A DNA stretch of 64,000 nt, from positions 62,001 to 126,000 of the forward strand of contig JAIVFH010000090.1 in assembly GCA_025765595.1 (NCBI GenBank). Direction: 5' to 3'. Each line of letters opens with the position of its first letter. Positions within the stretch are counted from its first letter, which is position 1. This document shows positions 1-12,289 of this stretch, one piece after another. Source of the DNA: Obelidium mucronatum. Its lineage: Eukaryota > Chytridiomycota > Chytridiomycetes > Chytridiales > Chytriomycetaceae. A program made the position numbers and the translations under genes. The notes beneath the pieces were generated by a model that did no database searches, was not told the DNA's origin, and saw only the letters and a list, made by a program, of their open reading frames with translations.

Positions 1-310
1 GCATTTGGGAATATTGGTGGAGAATCCTCGACTTGATGACATAACAAAAAGACGCGAATCAGTCATCCCAGAACCAAAAAAACGGACATGTTCATACCTC
101 GTCCTTCTCTGCCATCCTTATTATTTAAAATATAAAAATAATAAGTTGATGAAAGAGACATTGGGATTGGGACAATCACACAATGGCCCATTGTTCACAA
201 AAAAAAAAAAAAACACTATCGCAACTATAACAAAATATATTCAAAAACAACAATTGTAGACAATTGTTTGTACAAAGCCACAGGACTGAAAAGAAAAAAC
301 AAATAATAAT
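1..310. other. Intergenic, AT-rich
   Basis: No convincing gene. AT-rich sequence with A runs (about 199-213). It lies downstream of the minus-strand chitin synthase that ends at 311 and probably holds its 3' UTR and polyadenylation region. Confidence 0.5.
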
Positions 311-3300
311 TCACATGACAGCATCGGCACCACGTTCCAGCACCCATTGAACCCAGTATACCATAGACCCCGCAAACCGGATTCCAGTCAACCCAACAAT
401 ACTCCACAACAAAAAGATCAAGAATGGATTGGGTCCATTGATTTTAGTTCCATCCTTCAAGATGGTAACAGTGGCAGATGACATGGCCCGCATGACATAC
501 TCGTTTGTAAGAACAAACACAAGAATAAAGTTACTCAGGAACCAGAACATGAGAACATATGTACGATATGCCTTGAAGTGATCTTAAAAAAAATATCAAA
601 CATAGTTTGTTTTAGAATTCTTGAATTCCGATCGATAGACACGAAAGAGAAAAATAATAGAAACACACCTTCAGAAGTCTTACGTGAAGACGAACGCTCC
701 ACCACTGCATGTGGGTTACTCAATTCAATGGCCATTTCCTTCAACTTTGCCAACTCATTTCCATAGTCTGGAGCAGGTACTTCCGTCGTTGTGACTTGCT
801 TACCCTTTTCATTCTTGTTGGTTTGAACTGTAGGACCACTGGGTGTAGAATCTTGTCCTTTCGTTCCCCATGAAATATCGTGAATGTTACAGACTAATAA
901 AAGACATTTAGAGTTTAGTTCCGCCAGTCTAAATTTCATCAATAATAAACAAACTCACATGCATAAACCATCAAAATGTTTGAAAAGCTCGGTGTCATGA
1001 GCAAATATTGCAACAAACACGTAAATGGGTGCCACGGGTCCAAATAAATCAAACTACTGACAATGTAGAGCACGTAGGTGGAAAGCAATGAAATCACCAA
1101 GTTGTAAAAGTTTGGATTGGTGGGAAGATATGCCATCAAATCACTGAAGGACTCAACAAAGTCTGGAATGTCTCTGATTTGAATGTAAATTGTCCAAACA
1201 ATCAGCGTCAACATGAGGACCATGAGAAGAGCAAAGATAACGGCAATAATAACCAGGAGTGGACGAATTGTGTCTGGCTTGTTTCCCAGGGAGGCAATCA
1301 CCATGGTGATAAAAGTTCCAATGTAGACTCCACGCATAACTGTCGAAACGGCTCCAGAGTAAGGGTAGAAAAGATCTTGACCAGGCTTGGACACGATTCC
1401 GGATGTACAAGCTGCGATTAACTTGTCACTGGTAATGTTGAACATGAACTACCAGTTCTTTGAATAAGTACAACTCAAGTGGAGAACACACTAAAAACGT
1501 AATCCACAAACTCACGTAGAAACAGCAATAGATACTTCCAATGTTGAACCATGAATAAACCAAGTTGATTGCATTGTAAAAGGTTTCAACCAAAAGCATG
1601 AATTTTCTGAAGATGGTGTGGTCGGAACCGAAAATACGGTAAAAGTTTTGCACAGCGTAGACAGACGCAAAGAAGGACCCGTTGAACCAACGACGGCGCT
1701 GCTTAATCAAGTCGCTGAATTCAGTGGGGACATCGGTCTCTGCTTTGGCTGACTTGACGTATTTCAAAATGTATCGCTTTTCTCGTTTCATGACAAGTTC
1801 AAAACACAGAATACGATCCTCAGCAAGATACTAATCAAAGCATTTAGAAATTTGAAAGGCGGAACGGAAAATTTTTTTTAAAACTCACCATATTGCTTTC
1901 AGAAACATTCGGCTTTTCAATCGTGTGGTCATTGTGAAGAGCTTCTCCCTTGAAATATTGTGCCAAAGGTTGGCCCTGCAGGGCCTGGTAACGATAGGCA
2001 GAGAAGGCACCAGGAAGTACAGAAATGTAACCAAACACGGACTCCAAAGGCTTGTCCAAAATATTTGACATTTTGTATTCAAAGTTTTGGACCGCCACGA
2101 GAGGATTCATGAGATTTCTCCAGGCAGGTCCCAATTCCGCAGCGATTTCACCACAGGCACCAGCCACGTTTCCGTTTCGCTCGAATGCTGTTTGAGGGGG
2201 GGACAGACAGAAACCATAAGTATGACACCTTTTTTTTGACAATACAAGACAATACAATAGACACATACCTCTGTACAAATGGTAGAAACTTTGCTTTGTT
2301 GGTTTAGTTCCAACATCAATCAAAATACAGACTTCCGGGTCCAGCACTTTACAAACAGCATTAAAGAACCATCTATGCGAGTTGATTTTCTTGGCATTTT
2401 TTTCCTTGAGCAAAAAGATTGTTTGCATGGGAACAATCTTGTTGTTTTCGTTTGTGCAAAACTTTGGTTCCAACTTTTGACTGATTCGGACTTGAGTCGT
2501 GAATTCAAACAAATGGGCGTGCACGCTTTTTCCATTCACGACACCGCGTTGTAATCCTTCCATGTAGCAACCCATGGCGCCAAGAACTTCGAGTGTGCGT
2601 GGGTTGCATGGCTTGACACCTGATTGTTGTGGTTGAGTATCGAATGCGATTGGTGAAAGGCAGAGAGATGCATGGTGGTAGAACATAAACACTTTCAGTG
2701 TTGAACACCACCTTCGGTGGTGTGGAGAGAGGCGGCAGAATTCGGCAATGAGACTCACCGTCAGAAACAATAACAACAACAATGTCTCGCCAAGAATTGG
2801 CATCCCAACCCTTCTTTCCATTAAAAGTACAGAGGTATGCAATATTATCCATAACCGCACTCATAGTTTTGGTAAAAAGCTGTTCGTCTTCATTGTACAT
2901 TGTACAGACGACAGCAATCTTTGTGCGTCTTCCCTTTTCCTTTTGACGAAGAGTATATGAAGTAGCATAATCGTCAGCCTGTTGGGTAACAGCAGTGTAT
3001 CTACAAAACGCATAGACAATAAAAAGATTAAAGATTGTAAGGTCAAGAAAGAAATCAAGGTTCTCTGGAATGAACTTAAAGGGAAAATTTTTTTTTTGAT
3101 GGGCGGGGCAGGGCAACGCACCTTAAATGAGTGAATTCTTCGTCTTCCTTGTAGCGCACGTTCGCGGCATAGTCCGAGCTGAGGGGGACGTCCAGAATAA
3201 ACTCTCCTTGCACGAGTTCGATTTCCTGCTTGACCATCTTTGTGGGTTTGCGCAGGAAGGTGGTTCCCCGCCGAAAACCCAGGGTGTCCATCGGAATGCC

Positions 3301-3685
3301 GACGCTTTGAGACATCGGCCCAAAGGTGCCGAACTGGAACTGCTGGTGCTGCGAGGGCGGCGGCGGGTACTGGCTGTACGATTGCTGTGTGTGTGTGTTG
3401 GGTTAGACGGGACACGTCAAGCAAGTCCGAGACCCGACACGGACGCCCGCACTTGGCACTCACGTAGGAGCCAGGCGCGGACGGGCCGAGCAGCGGCTGG
3501 TACAAGTACTGCTGCGGCTGCTGCTGGCCCGGCGGCGGCGGCGGCGGAAAGCCGAAGAACGACGCGGCCGGCGACTGCGACGCCACGGGGTCCTTGTACG
3601 CCGCGGGCACGGCGGCAGCGGCGGCGGCGGCGGCGGCGTCGTCGGCGACGCGCTGGTACGGCTGCGAGGGCGAGGGCGACGACAT
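311..3685 (-). CDS. Chitin synthase, division 1 type (copy 1)
   Basis: Family 2 glycosyltransferase that polymerises UDP-GlcNAc into chitin and extrudes it through the plasma membrane. Modelled as nine exons: 3685-3464, 3384-3122, 3000-2759, 2619-2269, 2187-1889, 1830-1516, 1448-959, 893-669, 582-311, giving 892 aa in frame. The N-terminus is Pro/Gln/Ala-rich and GC-rich. The catalytic core carries LAEDRILC and the hallmark [10 protein letters not shown], followed by a multi-span membrane C-terminus. It is the most diverged of three paralogues here (others at 13805 and 17343). It shares most of their intron positions but has two extra introns, one just before the LAEDR block and one before the last transmembrane segments. 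Family assignment is firm; which class it belongs to within division 1 is not settled by eye. Confidence 0.93.
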
Positions 3686-4125
3686 TTTGGGTGCTTTTTT
3701 CTTTGCTTTCTTTTTGCTTTGTTTTCTTGAACCCAGAATATTTAAACGGAAGAAACGTGGCGGGTTCGACTGGCCGACTAGCGTGAACTTGATAAGGTTC
3801 TATCAGATTCGGATTCAGCCAAACAAAATCAAAAATTAATAAAACAACTGCAATCCACTTGCCTACTGACTGAACCCACTCCACTCCACTCCACTCCCCT
3901 CAGTAAAAGACATTAAAGTTACGAAAAGTAACAGAGCCAAGAAGAACTCAAAAAAAATCACTGCTGTCCTTTTACAAAAAGAAATACATCTTGCGCAACT
4001 CAAAGAAAGCATACACCGAGATAAAGAACACAGCCACATTTTCAGAAAAATGTTTTTTATTTTGTCTTTTTGTTTCATCCAAACCTCTGCGCCAAGCTCA
4101 AGCCCCCTGTCGAGTCAACACACAC
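3686..4125. promoter_or_regulatory. Divergent intergenic region, chitin synthase / ion channel
   Basis: About 440 bp between two divergent start codons. It contains a short repeated CCACT tract near 3878-3898 and A/T-rich stretches. It must hold both promoters; no specific motif is recognised. Confidence 0.4.
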
Positions 4126-5708
4126 ATGCAAGCCATGCACTCGATGGTCAATCTGTTGGTTGTTGTCCTGGGCATCCTCCACACTGCTTTCGCCCAGCAA
4201 GCTGGCCCCCTCCCAGCAACTGTCCAAACAGGTTTTCTCAACTTGACAGCTCTCCAATCTTCCCTCTTTTCCAAGTACGACGCACTTGCAAGACCCCTAG
4301 CAGGTACAAAGAACCAAACTGTGATTCAGTGCCAATTCCGCCTCAATAAGTTCATGGACCTTGATCCGCTTTCTGGGTCCTTCAAAATGGATCTCTATCT
4401 TCGGTTACAATGGGTTGATTCCAGACTGGCCTTTGACAACACTTCTGGAAGGAGAAGCATTCCGAATTGATCCTGCCCTTGTTTGGAAACCAGACATTTA
4501 CTTTTACAATGAGGCGGCCGAGATGAAAACCTTGGATTACAGCATGAAATTGAAAAAGGGAGGCACAGTTTTCTGGTCCAGGCACTATATTATGCAACTC
4601 AGTGCAGATCTCGATTTCCATGCGTTTCCTTTCGATGATCAGAAACTTGTACTGCAACTTGTCTCATATGGTTTCGAGTTGAGTGCCGTTTTATTGTCGG
4701 CTATCAAAATTTTTTTTAATCCAATTAAATATGTGTACATAAAAAAAACAGCAATTCAACAATTCTGCTGGAGATTATGCCGAACGGTGCCGTCTACCCT
4801 GACCCAATGTCAGACCCGGACTCACCTCTAAAGGCTGATCTGTGGACCGTAAACTCAATCGACAGTTTTGTCGAAAGCTTCAACGAAATCATGGGACAAA
4901 CAGACTATTCCCGCCTCTCTGTCACGATTTCGGTTTCTCGTGTCGCTACTTACTATGTCATTCGATACATTATCCCTCTTGCATTCATCTCTATTGCGGC
5001 AAGTGCTGGCTTCTGGATCGACAATATTGAAATCAAAATTGGTGCCGTGTTCACGCTTCTATTGGCCGTAGTGTCCTTCATGTTTTTGCTATCATCTGAT
5101 CTTCCCAAAGTCTCATGTAAGGAGACGTTTATTTTTTTCCTGCAAATGCATTTTTCTCACAACTTCCCCCGCACACAACAACCCCCCCAAAAAAATGCAT
5201 TACAGATAACACAAGAATGGACAACTTTGTACTCGCTTGCTTCTTCTTTACATTCCTGGGCCTCGCCGAATTCGCCGTAGTCCACGCCTTCTCAAACCCA
5301 ACCGCTACCCCTGTCGACGAAGAAATGGAACTCATCAAGGACCCTCAATTACCGCCTCATAATACTGACATTCGACCAGAATCATCCGCCAGCACAACAA
5401 CAACAGCAGCAGCAGCAGCGGCAACAACAAAAGAAGCCACCTCATCATCAATCGTCGAATCCAACTTGTCAAACAGCAAAACAAGATGGATTCCTGTCCT
5501 GTTGGACGTTTCATTGCGCGTGATTCAGCCGCTTGCTGTTTGTTTGGCAACTGTTGTCTGTTTTGCCGATTTGTCAACCGGCGCGCTCGTTGGTATTATT
5601 CTTGTGTTTGTGGCTGTGAGCGTGAGCGTGGTTGCAATTGTTTATCGAATGATTCTTGTCCCGGGAGGGGTCTTTTCGAAACTGGGGCCCAAAATTGGGC
5701 ATCGATGA
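4126..5708 (+). CDS. Pentameric ligand-gated ion channel (Cys-loop superfamily, Cys-less), with one frameshift
   Basis: Predicted plasma-membrane receptor channel. Exons 4126-4677, 4752-5116 and 5206-5708 give about 472 aa if one base is skipped near 4437-4450. A signal peptide (start chosen at 4126, followed by a hydrophobic stretch ending HTAFAQ) leads into an extracellular beta domain with RLQWVDSRLAF, LVWKPDIYFYN and FPFDDQKL. Four membrane segments follow: M1 after RVATYYVIRYIIP, M2 ending SSDLP, M3 after YNTRMDNFVLACFF, and M4 near the C-terminus. The M3-M4 loop is long and Thr/Ala-rich. The two cysteines that define animal Cys-loops are absent around FPFDDQK, as in bacterial homologues. 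The frame changes between DSRLAFDN and LLEGEAFRIDP with no room for an intron, so this is an assembly error, a strain-specific lesion or true frameshifting. Ligand and ion selectivity cannot be read from the sequence. Confidence 0.85.
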
Positions 5709-5955
5709 ATTATGTGGGGTTTGAGGAAATTAAAAAAGCGAACCTCTGTTTTCTCCAAACTGTATTTCATAACCATTTACTTTATTTTAATTTTTATTCA
5801 GATTCTTCTTACAGGTTATTTTTTCATTTAAAAAATGTGATTTTAAGTTCTCCCCCAATTTCAGACGGCAAACACCCATAAACAAACATCAGCATCAACA
5901 AAACAAAACCAATTGCTGACCAAAAGTTCAATTCCCCCCTCCCCAATCAAAAGAA

Positions 5956-7485
5956 ATGGCATCACTTATCGAACCGTACTTGACTTACCAAACGGCCACG
6001 TGGACGTTATTGGCTCTGCCCCTGTTGGCCACCGTCAAAGTCCTTGTGCACTACTTCATTGCTTCGCGGCTGAGTACATCCGCCTTGCGCAGAATGGTCT
6101 CGGGCAAAAACATTGTCGTTACAGGAGGAAGCAAGGGTCTTGGCAAGGTTTGGGTGATACTTTGTGATGTTCTTTTTTGTTTACTAATTTATTGGTTAAA
6201 ACCACCCCGCTCGCTCTTTGTCTTTCTTTGCTGTTGTTTTCTTCTTCTTCTTCTTCAAACAAAAAAAAAAGGGAATCGCGAAAGTTCTTGTTGAGAATGG
6301 AGCGAATGTGACCATCGTGGCTCGTGGGTTAGAATCACTCAAGGAAGCCCAGAAGGAGTTGCGCGCTATTGCCGGAGACCGCCAGGTGTTTGTCCAGGCA
6401 ATCGATCTCAGCAAGGCTGAGAAGGTTGTTGCTGGGGTCAAGGAGATCCGGAAAGTGATGGGTCGTGTTGATTGGGTGGTGAGTAGCGTACAATACCCAC
6501 AAGCTCAATGGAATTTATTTGTTCTCCACCGCTTCTTTCCCCCCCTCCCAAAAAAAAAAAAAATTATGTATTTAGATCCACAATGCTGGAAGTGCTGTCC
6601 CTGGATTCCTTGCAGACCAATTGAACCAAGAAGTTGAATCAATGACATCCCAGAACCTTCTTGCAACCGGAAATGTCGTCAAGGCGTTCCTATCGGTTGC
6701 CAAAGAAATCGCCGAAGACAAGAAGGTTGTTCCTGGATCGCGTACGTGGCCCATTTCGGGTCTCTCGGCGGCCGCGCAGGAAGAACTCCCGGCTAAATTC
6801 ATTTTTGTTGGAAGTCTTTGTTCGGCAATGTCTTTTATTGGGTTCAGTGCGTATTCTGCAAGGTGTGTGGTTTTTGTTGTTGGGTGAAAAAAAAAACTGA
6901 GAAAATTTTCTCAAACAACTAACAGTAAATACGGTCAACGTGGATTTGCTGATGCTCTTCGTTCGGAGTTTGCTCCTTTGGGTGTGGATGTTCATCTTTA
7001 CCTTCCGGTACAGCATTTTTTTTGTGTCTCCTCCTTCTGAACACTTTAAACGACTGACTGGCTTTATACAAAAAAGGCCAACATGGACACCCCAGGTTTC
7101 CAAATCGAAGGATCCACCAAGCCAGAAATTACTGCCCAAATTGAAGGCACCACTTCTACTGCTACACCTGAAGAAGCTGCCAAGGCTTTGCTCGCTGGTG
7201 TTCTCAACAACAGATATCAGATTTCTAATGATATCTTGGGAGAATTGATTCGTATTGGAGCTCAAGGAGGGGTTCCTAGACCTAATCCTATTACTGAGGT
7301 ATAAGAATTTTTTTTTGTGGGTGTGTGTGTGTTGTGTGTTTAACTGAATGGGGTTGCACGTCAAGGCTCTGGCAGCCCCGGTTGTCTCATTGGCTTTCAC
7401 CATCTGGGTTATGATTACGGAGTACGAAGTCAAGTCGTTTTTCAAGGCGGCGCGTCCAGCTACTCAGGCCAAGAAGTCAAACTAA
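5956..7485 (+). CDS. TSC10: 3-ketodihydrosphingosine reductase-like SDR (copy 1)
   Basis: NADPH-dependent short-chain reductase expected to reduce 3-ketodihydrosphingosine to dihydrosphingosine at the ER, the second step of sphingolipid synthesis. Exons 5956-6147, 6272-6478, 6576-6862, 6926-7007, 7077-7298 and 7366-7485 give 369 aa. An N-terminal membrane anchor lies at about residues 17-37, the nucleotide-binding motif TGGSKGLGKG at 56-65, then HNAG and the catalytic YSASK. The downstream block YLPANMDTPGF followed by KPEIT is typical of the KDSR subfamily. A hydrophobic C-terminal helix precedes a basic tail. A diverged paralogue lies at 12290-13554. Subfamily is inferred from these motifs; another membrane-bound SDR role is possible. 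Confidence 0.82.
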
Positions 7486-7661
7486 AAAGTTAAAAAGAGG
7501 AATTTTCCATGCATAAAAAGCGGTGTTTTGTATTTAGAACTCCAAATATATGTATTCAGTGTTTTTTTTGGGATGAGTGTGTGGATTTTTTGCTTCCTCC
7601 AATCATTTCACAAGGAAAAGAAACCCCACACAGAAAAAAAAGAATACGCGTTACAACAACC

Positions 7662-8581
7662 ATGACGACGGCACCTGGATTGAGTAACTTGACTTCAGCC
7701 ATCACAAACGTGAACAATGCAACCATCATTCCCACTGTTCCAGCCTCTGTCACACGTTTGTTTCATCTTCTTTTGGACATCTGAGAAACAAAAAAGAGAA
7801 TAACGTTACAAAACACACAATCAAAAACAACAGAAACAATTCATTACGTGACAGCAAACGATGGAGTCCTCGGAGGATTATGTATCGTTGCAGGATTTGT
7901 TATGCTTCTGTTTGGGTTTCGATTGTACAAGCCTACAATCTTTTTGGCTGGGACAATTCTGGGAAGCATCACGGTTTACTCGATTCTCGCGCACTTTAGG
8001 CCCGATTCTGGATACCAACCAAATGATGAAAATGTCATGACTTGGGTGCCAATTTGCCTTGGCGCTTTATGTGAGTCGGTTTTGTGACGGCTACTTGCCC
8101 CCATTCAATCTTTAACCAAAAAAAAAAATTAATGGGACAACAAGGTGGAACCATTCTCTTGATTCTACATAGTTTAAGTTTAGTTGTAGTTGGAGGCCTC
8201 GGAGGGCTGTTTTTCAGTTTCTTTATTCTTGGATGGAAACCGTTCGGCCTGATTGAACAAGGAGCCGGTCGAACCGTCTTTATCCTCGCTTTCATAATCA
8301 TTGGAATACTAGCAATATTTTACATTGAGAAAGTAATGGTGATTGTCTCAACGTCCATGTCTGGAGCATATGGAATCACGTTTGGGATCGATTGTTTTGC
8401 AAAGACGGGATTCACCCAGGATATGGGGATTGTTTTGAGTGAAGGGGCGGATGTCGCTTTGGACAAGTTTCAAAGTGATCCAAAGATTGTGGCGCTGGGT
8501 GTTTCGTGTATTTTTCTTGCGGTTGTTGGGATTGTTGTGCAGTTCAAGTCGAATGCGAATAAGGCGAAACATTCGCACTGA
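7662..8581 (+). CDS. Multi-span membrane protein, TMEM198/TM7SF3-like
   Basis: Exons 7662-7755, 7855-8070 and 8145-8581 give 248 aa. The N-terminus is polar with possible N-glycosylation sites (NLT, NAT). At least six hydrophobic helices follow, with Gly-rich helices such as LVVVGGLGGLFFSFFILG and a short basic, His-ending tail. The pattern of small glycine-rich helices separated by tight turns, with LYKPTIFLAGTILG, resembles the DUF4203/TMEM198-like family, whose fungal members are poorly characterised. I infer the family from this pattern only. The first exon boundary (donor after ACAC at 7755) is consistent in phase but supported only by splice consensus. Confidence 0.6.
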
Positions 8582-8724
8582 CTGTAGCTTTTTTTTTGTG
8601 TGTTCTTGTTGGTCTTCAAGTTTAATTCATGCATGGCCATATAAAAGTCTATTGTATAACCTTTTAAACAGTTATATTATTATTTTTTACTTTCTTTCTT
8701 TTTTTTTTTTTTTAAGATTCAAAA

Positions 8725-11700
8725 ATGCCACCAAAACCAACAGCATCCAGAAAGGACAAGACAACAAAACTTCCAGCATCGCTTGAAGCTATACTGGCGG
8801 ATCAAACATCAAACGTCACTGGAGGCGATGTGAGGCTGACACGTAAGTTTTTTTTAAGCCAACCCAAGGCGCCAAGGGACAGAAACGCTCAAAAAATCTC
8901 CTCCCATCATTTTTCTTTCCCCCCTCCCCGTAGACAAGCAACAGAAGGAACTCGATAAACGGTTCAAGTTCAGTTATTCAAAGAAACAGTTGTTTGGGCG
9001 GAAAGAAGAACGCAAACAAAAGCGCCTCGACAAGAAAAAACACCGCGTCGAAGCAATCCAAAAGAGATCACAAAAGAATAAGGAGAAGGGACAAGTTGGG
9101 GGAACGGCGATGACAAATCAAAAGGAAGCAGCAACCGTTAAAAGTACCTTGAAAACAACATCACCAAAAACTGCTGCTGCAGCAGCAGCAAACAACAGCA
9201 ACATCAAGAGTCAAACTATTCAGGACGATGCAGCAACGACTCGCAAGAAGCTCGAACGAATCCAACAGAAGAACCCCGCACTGTTTAAAATGCTCCAGTC
9301 CACCAGTGTTGGAATCGAAACTGGAATGGGTGGGAAATACGGCTTGGGAGGCGGTGTTGGTGCATGGAGTGCAGATGGAAGCACTCCTTACGATCGCGAT
9401 GATGAAGACATTGAGTACTATTCCAGGAAACTTGGAAAAGCGAAAATGTACAAGAATAGCTTAAAGAAGGACGGGCTTGATGGTAAATTGCACTTGTTTT
9501 TTTTTTTTGGCTTGTATTTGATTCTATTTGTTAACTCCATGCGTCATAGACTTGTACGAGAGTCTGGATCAGCCAACAACCAAAGCCACAACAGCAAACA
9601 ATAAATCAAACGATGCTCCTAATGCTGCTACTGTACCAGCCCCAGCACCCGTGATTTCAGATCTGAAGGCTCTCCAACAACGACCCTCCAAAGCCCAATT
9701 AGCTGCAATCAAGGAACAGAAGGAAACAGCTGCAAAGAAAGACAAGGCGAAAGAGACGAAATTGAGCAAGAACAAAAAACAACAGAAAGTGGATTCAGAT
9801 GAAGGCGAAGAGATGGAAGATGAGGACAACGAAATGGATGTCGATGACGATGACGACGATAACTTTGGATTGGGGAAAGCAAGCGACGATGACAGTGATT
9901 CGGAAGGGGACTTTGACTTTGGAAGCGAAGCAGAAGTCAGCGACATTGAAATGAACCATGAAAACGATGATGATGATGACGAAGACGACGAGGATGACAA
10001 CGACGATGAAGAAGACAACAGCGTGGATGACGCAAATGACAGTGAAGATGGCGATTCGGAAAATGACGAAGATACCGGAAGAAATGCCCCGAAAGCAAAA
10101 GCAACCAAAAAGAAATCAACCACCGAAGAAAAAGAGCAATCTCCAATTGCAGCACCCGTCTCTGCTGGAAAGTATATCCCCCCAAGATTGCGCGTCCAAA
10201 CAGAAAACAAATCTGAACAGTACATGCGACTAAAGCGTCAGATACAGGGTCTCTTGAACAGACTCAGTGACTCGAATATTGAAAGTATTATCACTGGTCT
10301 TGAAGAGTGCTATAGAAACAACAGTCGTCACGGTAAAGACTTAAGCTTGTTTTCCCTCTTCACAAAAAAAATCTAAATTTTTCTATCCCTTCCCTCCAAA
10401 GACGTTACGGAAATTATAACAGATGCAACAATTGGATTCATTAGTAACCACGCTAATCTGCTCGACTCATTTGTAATGACCTACGCCGCCCTCCTTTCCT
10501 GCATATTCAACTTTATTGGAGTCGAATTTGGAGCCCATCTCACACAAACAGCCGTCGAACTCTTCATCAAGTCAATGGAAGAAACAGCGACCATGAAGCC
10601 ATTACACGAAGTAGAAGCCGAAGCCGAACAAGAAAAAGCAACAAACCACCCATCGAAACGCGCCACCAACCTCGTCACCCTTCTCTCCCATCTCTACAAT
10701 TTTAGTATCGTAGGAGCTCCACTGATTTACGACATTGTTCGATTCTGCTTGAACCGCATGTTCGAACTGGACGTTGAAATCATTTTGAAACTTTTGCGGG
10801 TTTGTGGAGGACAAATGAGAAGTGACGATCCAAGTGCATTGAAGGAGATTGTAGCTCTGGTTCATGAACAAAGTGTCAAGAAACTGGATCCCGCGTTCAA
10901 CACGTAAAAAAAAAACTACTCGCCCCTTCATTTTTTTTTTCCCTTACAAAAATATTAAAATTTCCCACCACACACACACACACACAACAGCCCTCGTGTC
11001 AAATTCATGATTGAAACAATTATGGATCTTAAAAACAACAAACACAACAAGTCGTCATCGTCAAAGAAAATAACTGGTGCAACTGGTGGTGCATCGGGAT
11101 CTGCAACTGGACTACAACAAGAGAAATTGACCAAATTTATATCAAACCTGTTGCGGCGCCGTGGCGTGTCTGATCGAGAGCCGCTGCGTGCAACGTTGGA
11201 TGACATTCGGAATGTCCGAACGAAAGGAAAGTGGTGGCTTGTTGGTGCCGCGTGGGCTGGACACCAGGAAGATGGTAGCACCGTGAGGAAAAGTGATGGT
11301 ACTAGGGATGGCGATGGAGGGCTTGATATGAATTTGGAAGATGGCGGTGATGATGCGGCGGCGGCAGATTTATTGAAATTGGCAAAAGCTCAGAGAATGA
11401 CGACGGATATTCGAAGAAGTATTTTCGTTGCTTTGATGAGTGCTGAGGTAACTCAGATTTCTTTCTTTTGTAATTTTTTTTTCTTTCTTTGTTGTTGTTG
11501 ACAACAATCCCATCAGGACTTTGTGGATGCACACGAGAAACTCATGCGTCTCGGTCTCAAGCAAAAACAAGAACGTGAAATCGTTCGTGTCCTTCTCCAC
11601 TGCTGCACCAACGAGAAAACATACAACCCATATTACTACCTCGTAGCAACCAAATTCTGCAGCTCCTCCCACGGCTTCAAAATCACATTCCAATACGCAC

Positions 11701-12254
11701 TATGGGACTCTGTGCGGGAATTCGAAGCCGGTACAAGCACCGACAGTGATCAAGAAGACGAGGAAGAATCAGATGACCAACAACAACAACAACGAGTTGG
11801 AAGCAAAACCCTCCGCCGTGTTAGCCACCTGGCCAAATTCTATAGCGCGTTGGTGGCAGGTGGGTTCCTGGGGTTGACTATTCTCAAGAGTCTTGATTTT
11901 GCGACAATGAGTTTGTACCCTGCCTTGTGGTGTCAACTGTTTTTTTCGCATTTGTTGGTCAGTGTGCCGCCTCCATCGTCCAGTGCGCAGAACGCTGATT
12001 CCCATGTGAAGGGGATCTTTGATAAGTTGAAGGCAATCAAGGAGAGTATGGATCTTTGTGAAGGAATTGAGTTCTTTTTGGAGCAATATGTTGTTCCGCG
12101 AGGGAAAGACGGGAAGCCGAGGATGGGTGTGAATGTTGATTCGTTGGGAATTACGTTGCCACCTAAAAGTGGGGAGTCTCTGGCTGAAGTGTTGAAGAGG
12201 CGGGGAAAGATTGTGAGGGAGGTTTTGGTGGATGAGTCGAGCCATTATGAATAA
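8725..12254 (+). CDS. SGD1: Nucleolar MIF4G-domain protein NOM1/SGD1
   Basis: Ribosome biogenesis factor of the nucleolus, related to yeast Sgd1 and human NOM1. Exons 8725-8842, 8934-9482, 9550-10332, 10402-10903, 10991-11447 and 11517-12254 give 1048 aa. The N-terminal third is lysine-rich (KKQLFGRKEERKQKR) and contains IQQKNPALFKML. A long Asp/Glu-rich tract follows. YIPPRLR introduces the MIF4G domain (YMRLKRQIQGLLNRLSDSNI). The C-terminal MA3 domain begins near DIRRSIFVALMSAEDFVDAH and includes NPYYYLVATKFCSS. The order acidic tract, YIPP-R, MIF4G, MA3 is diagnostic. It ends 35 bp from the convergent reductase gene. Confidence 0.93.
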
Positions 12255-12289
12255 GTACCTCTTTATTAAAATAAAACAAAGTACTTTAA

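Noticed and set aside
4440..4470. A micro-intron to explain the frame change in the ion channel gene
   Set aside because: No GT..AG pair of plausible length between the two coding frames; a one-base indel is simpler.
9569..10225. Minus-strand 218-codon Ser-rich ORF
   Set aside because: Antisense shadow of the Asp/Glu-rich GAT/GAA codons of NOM1.
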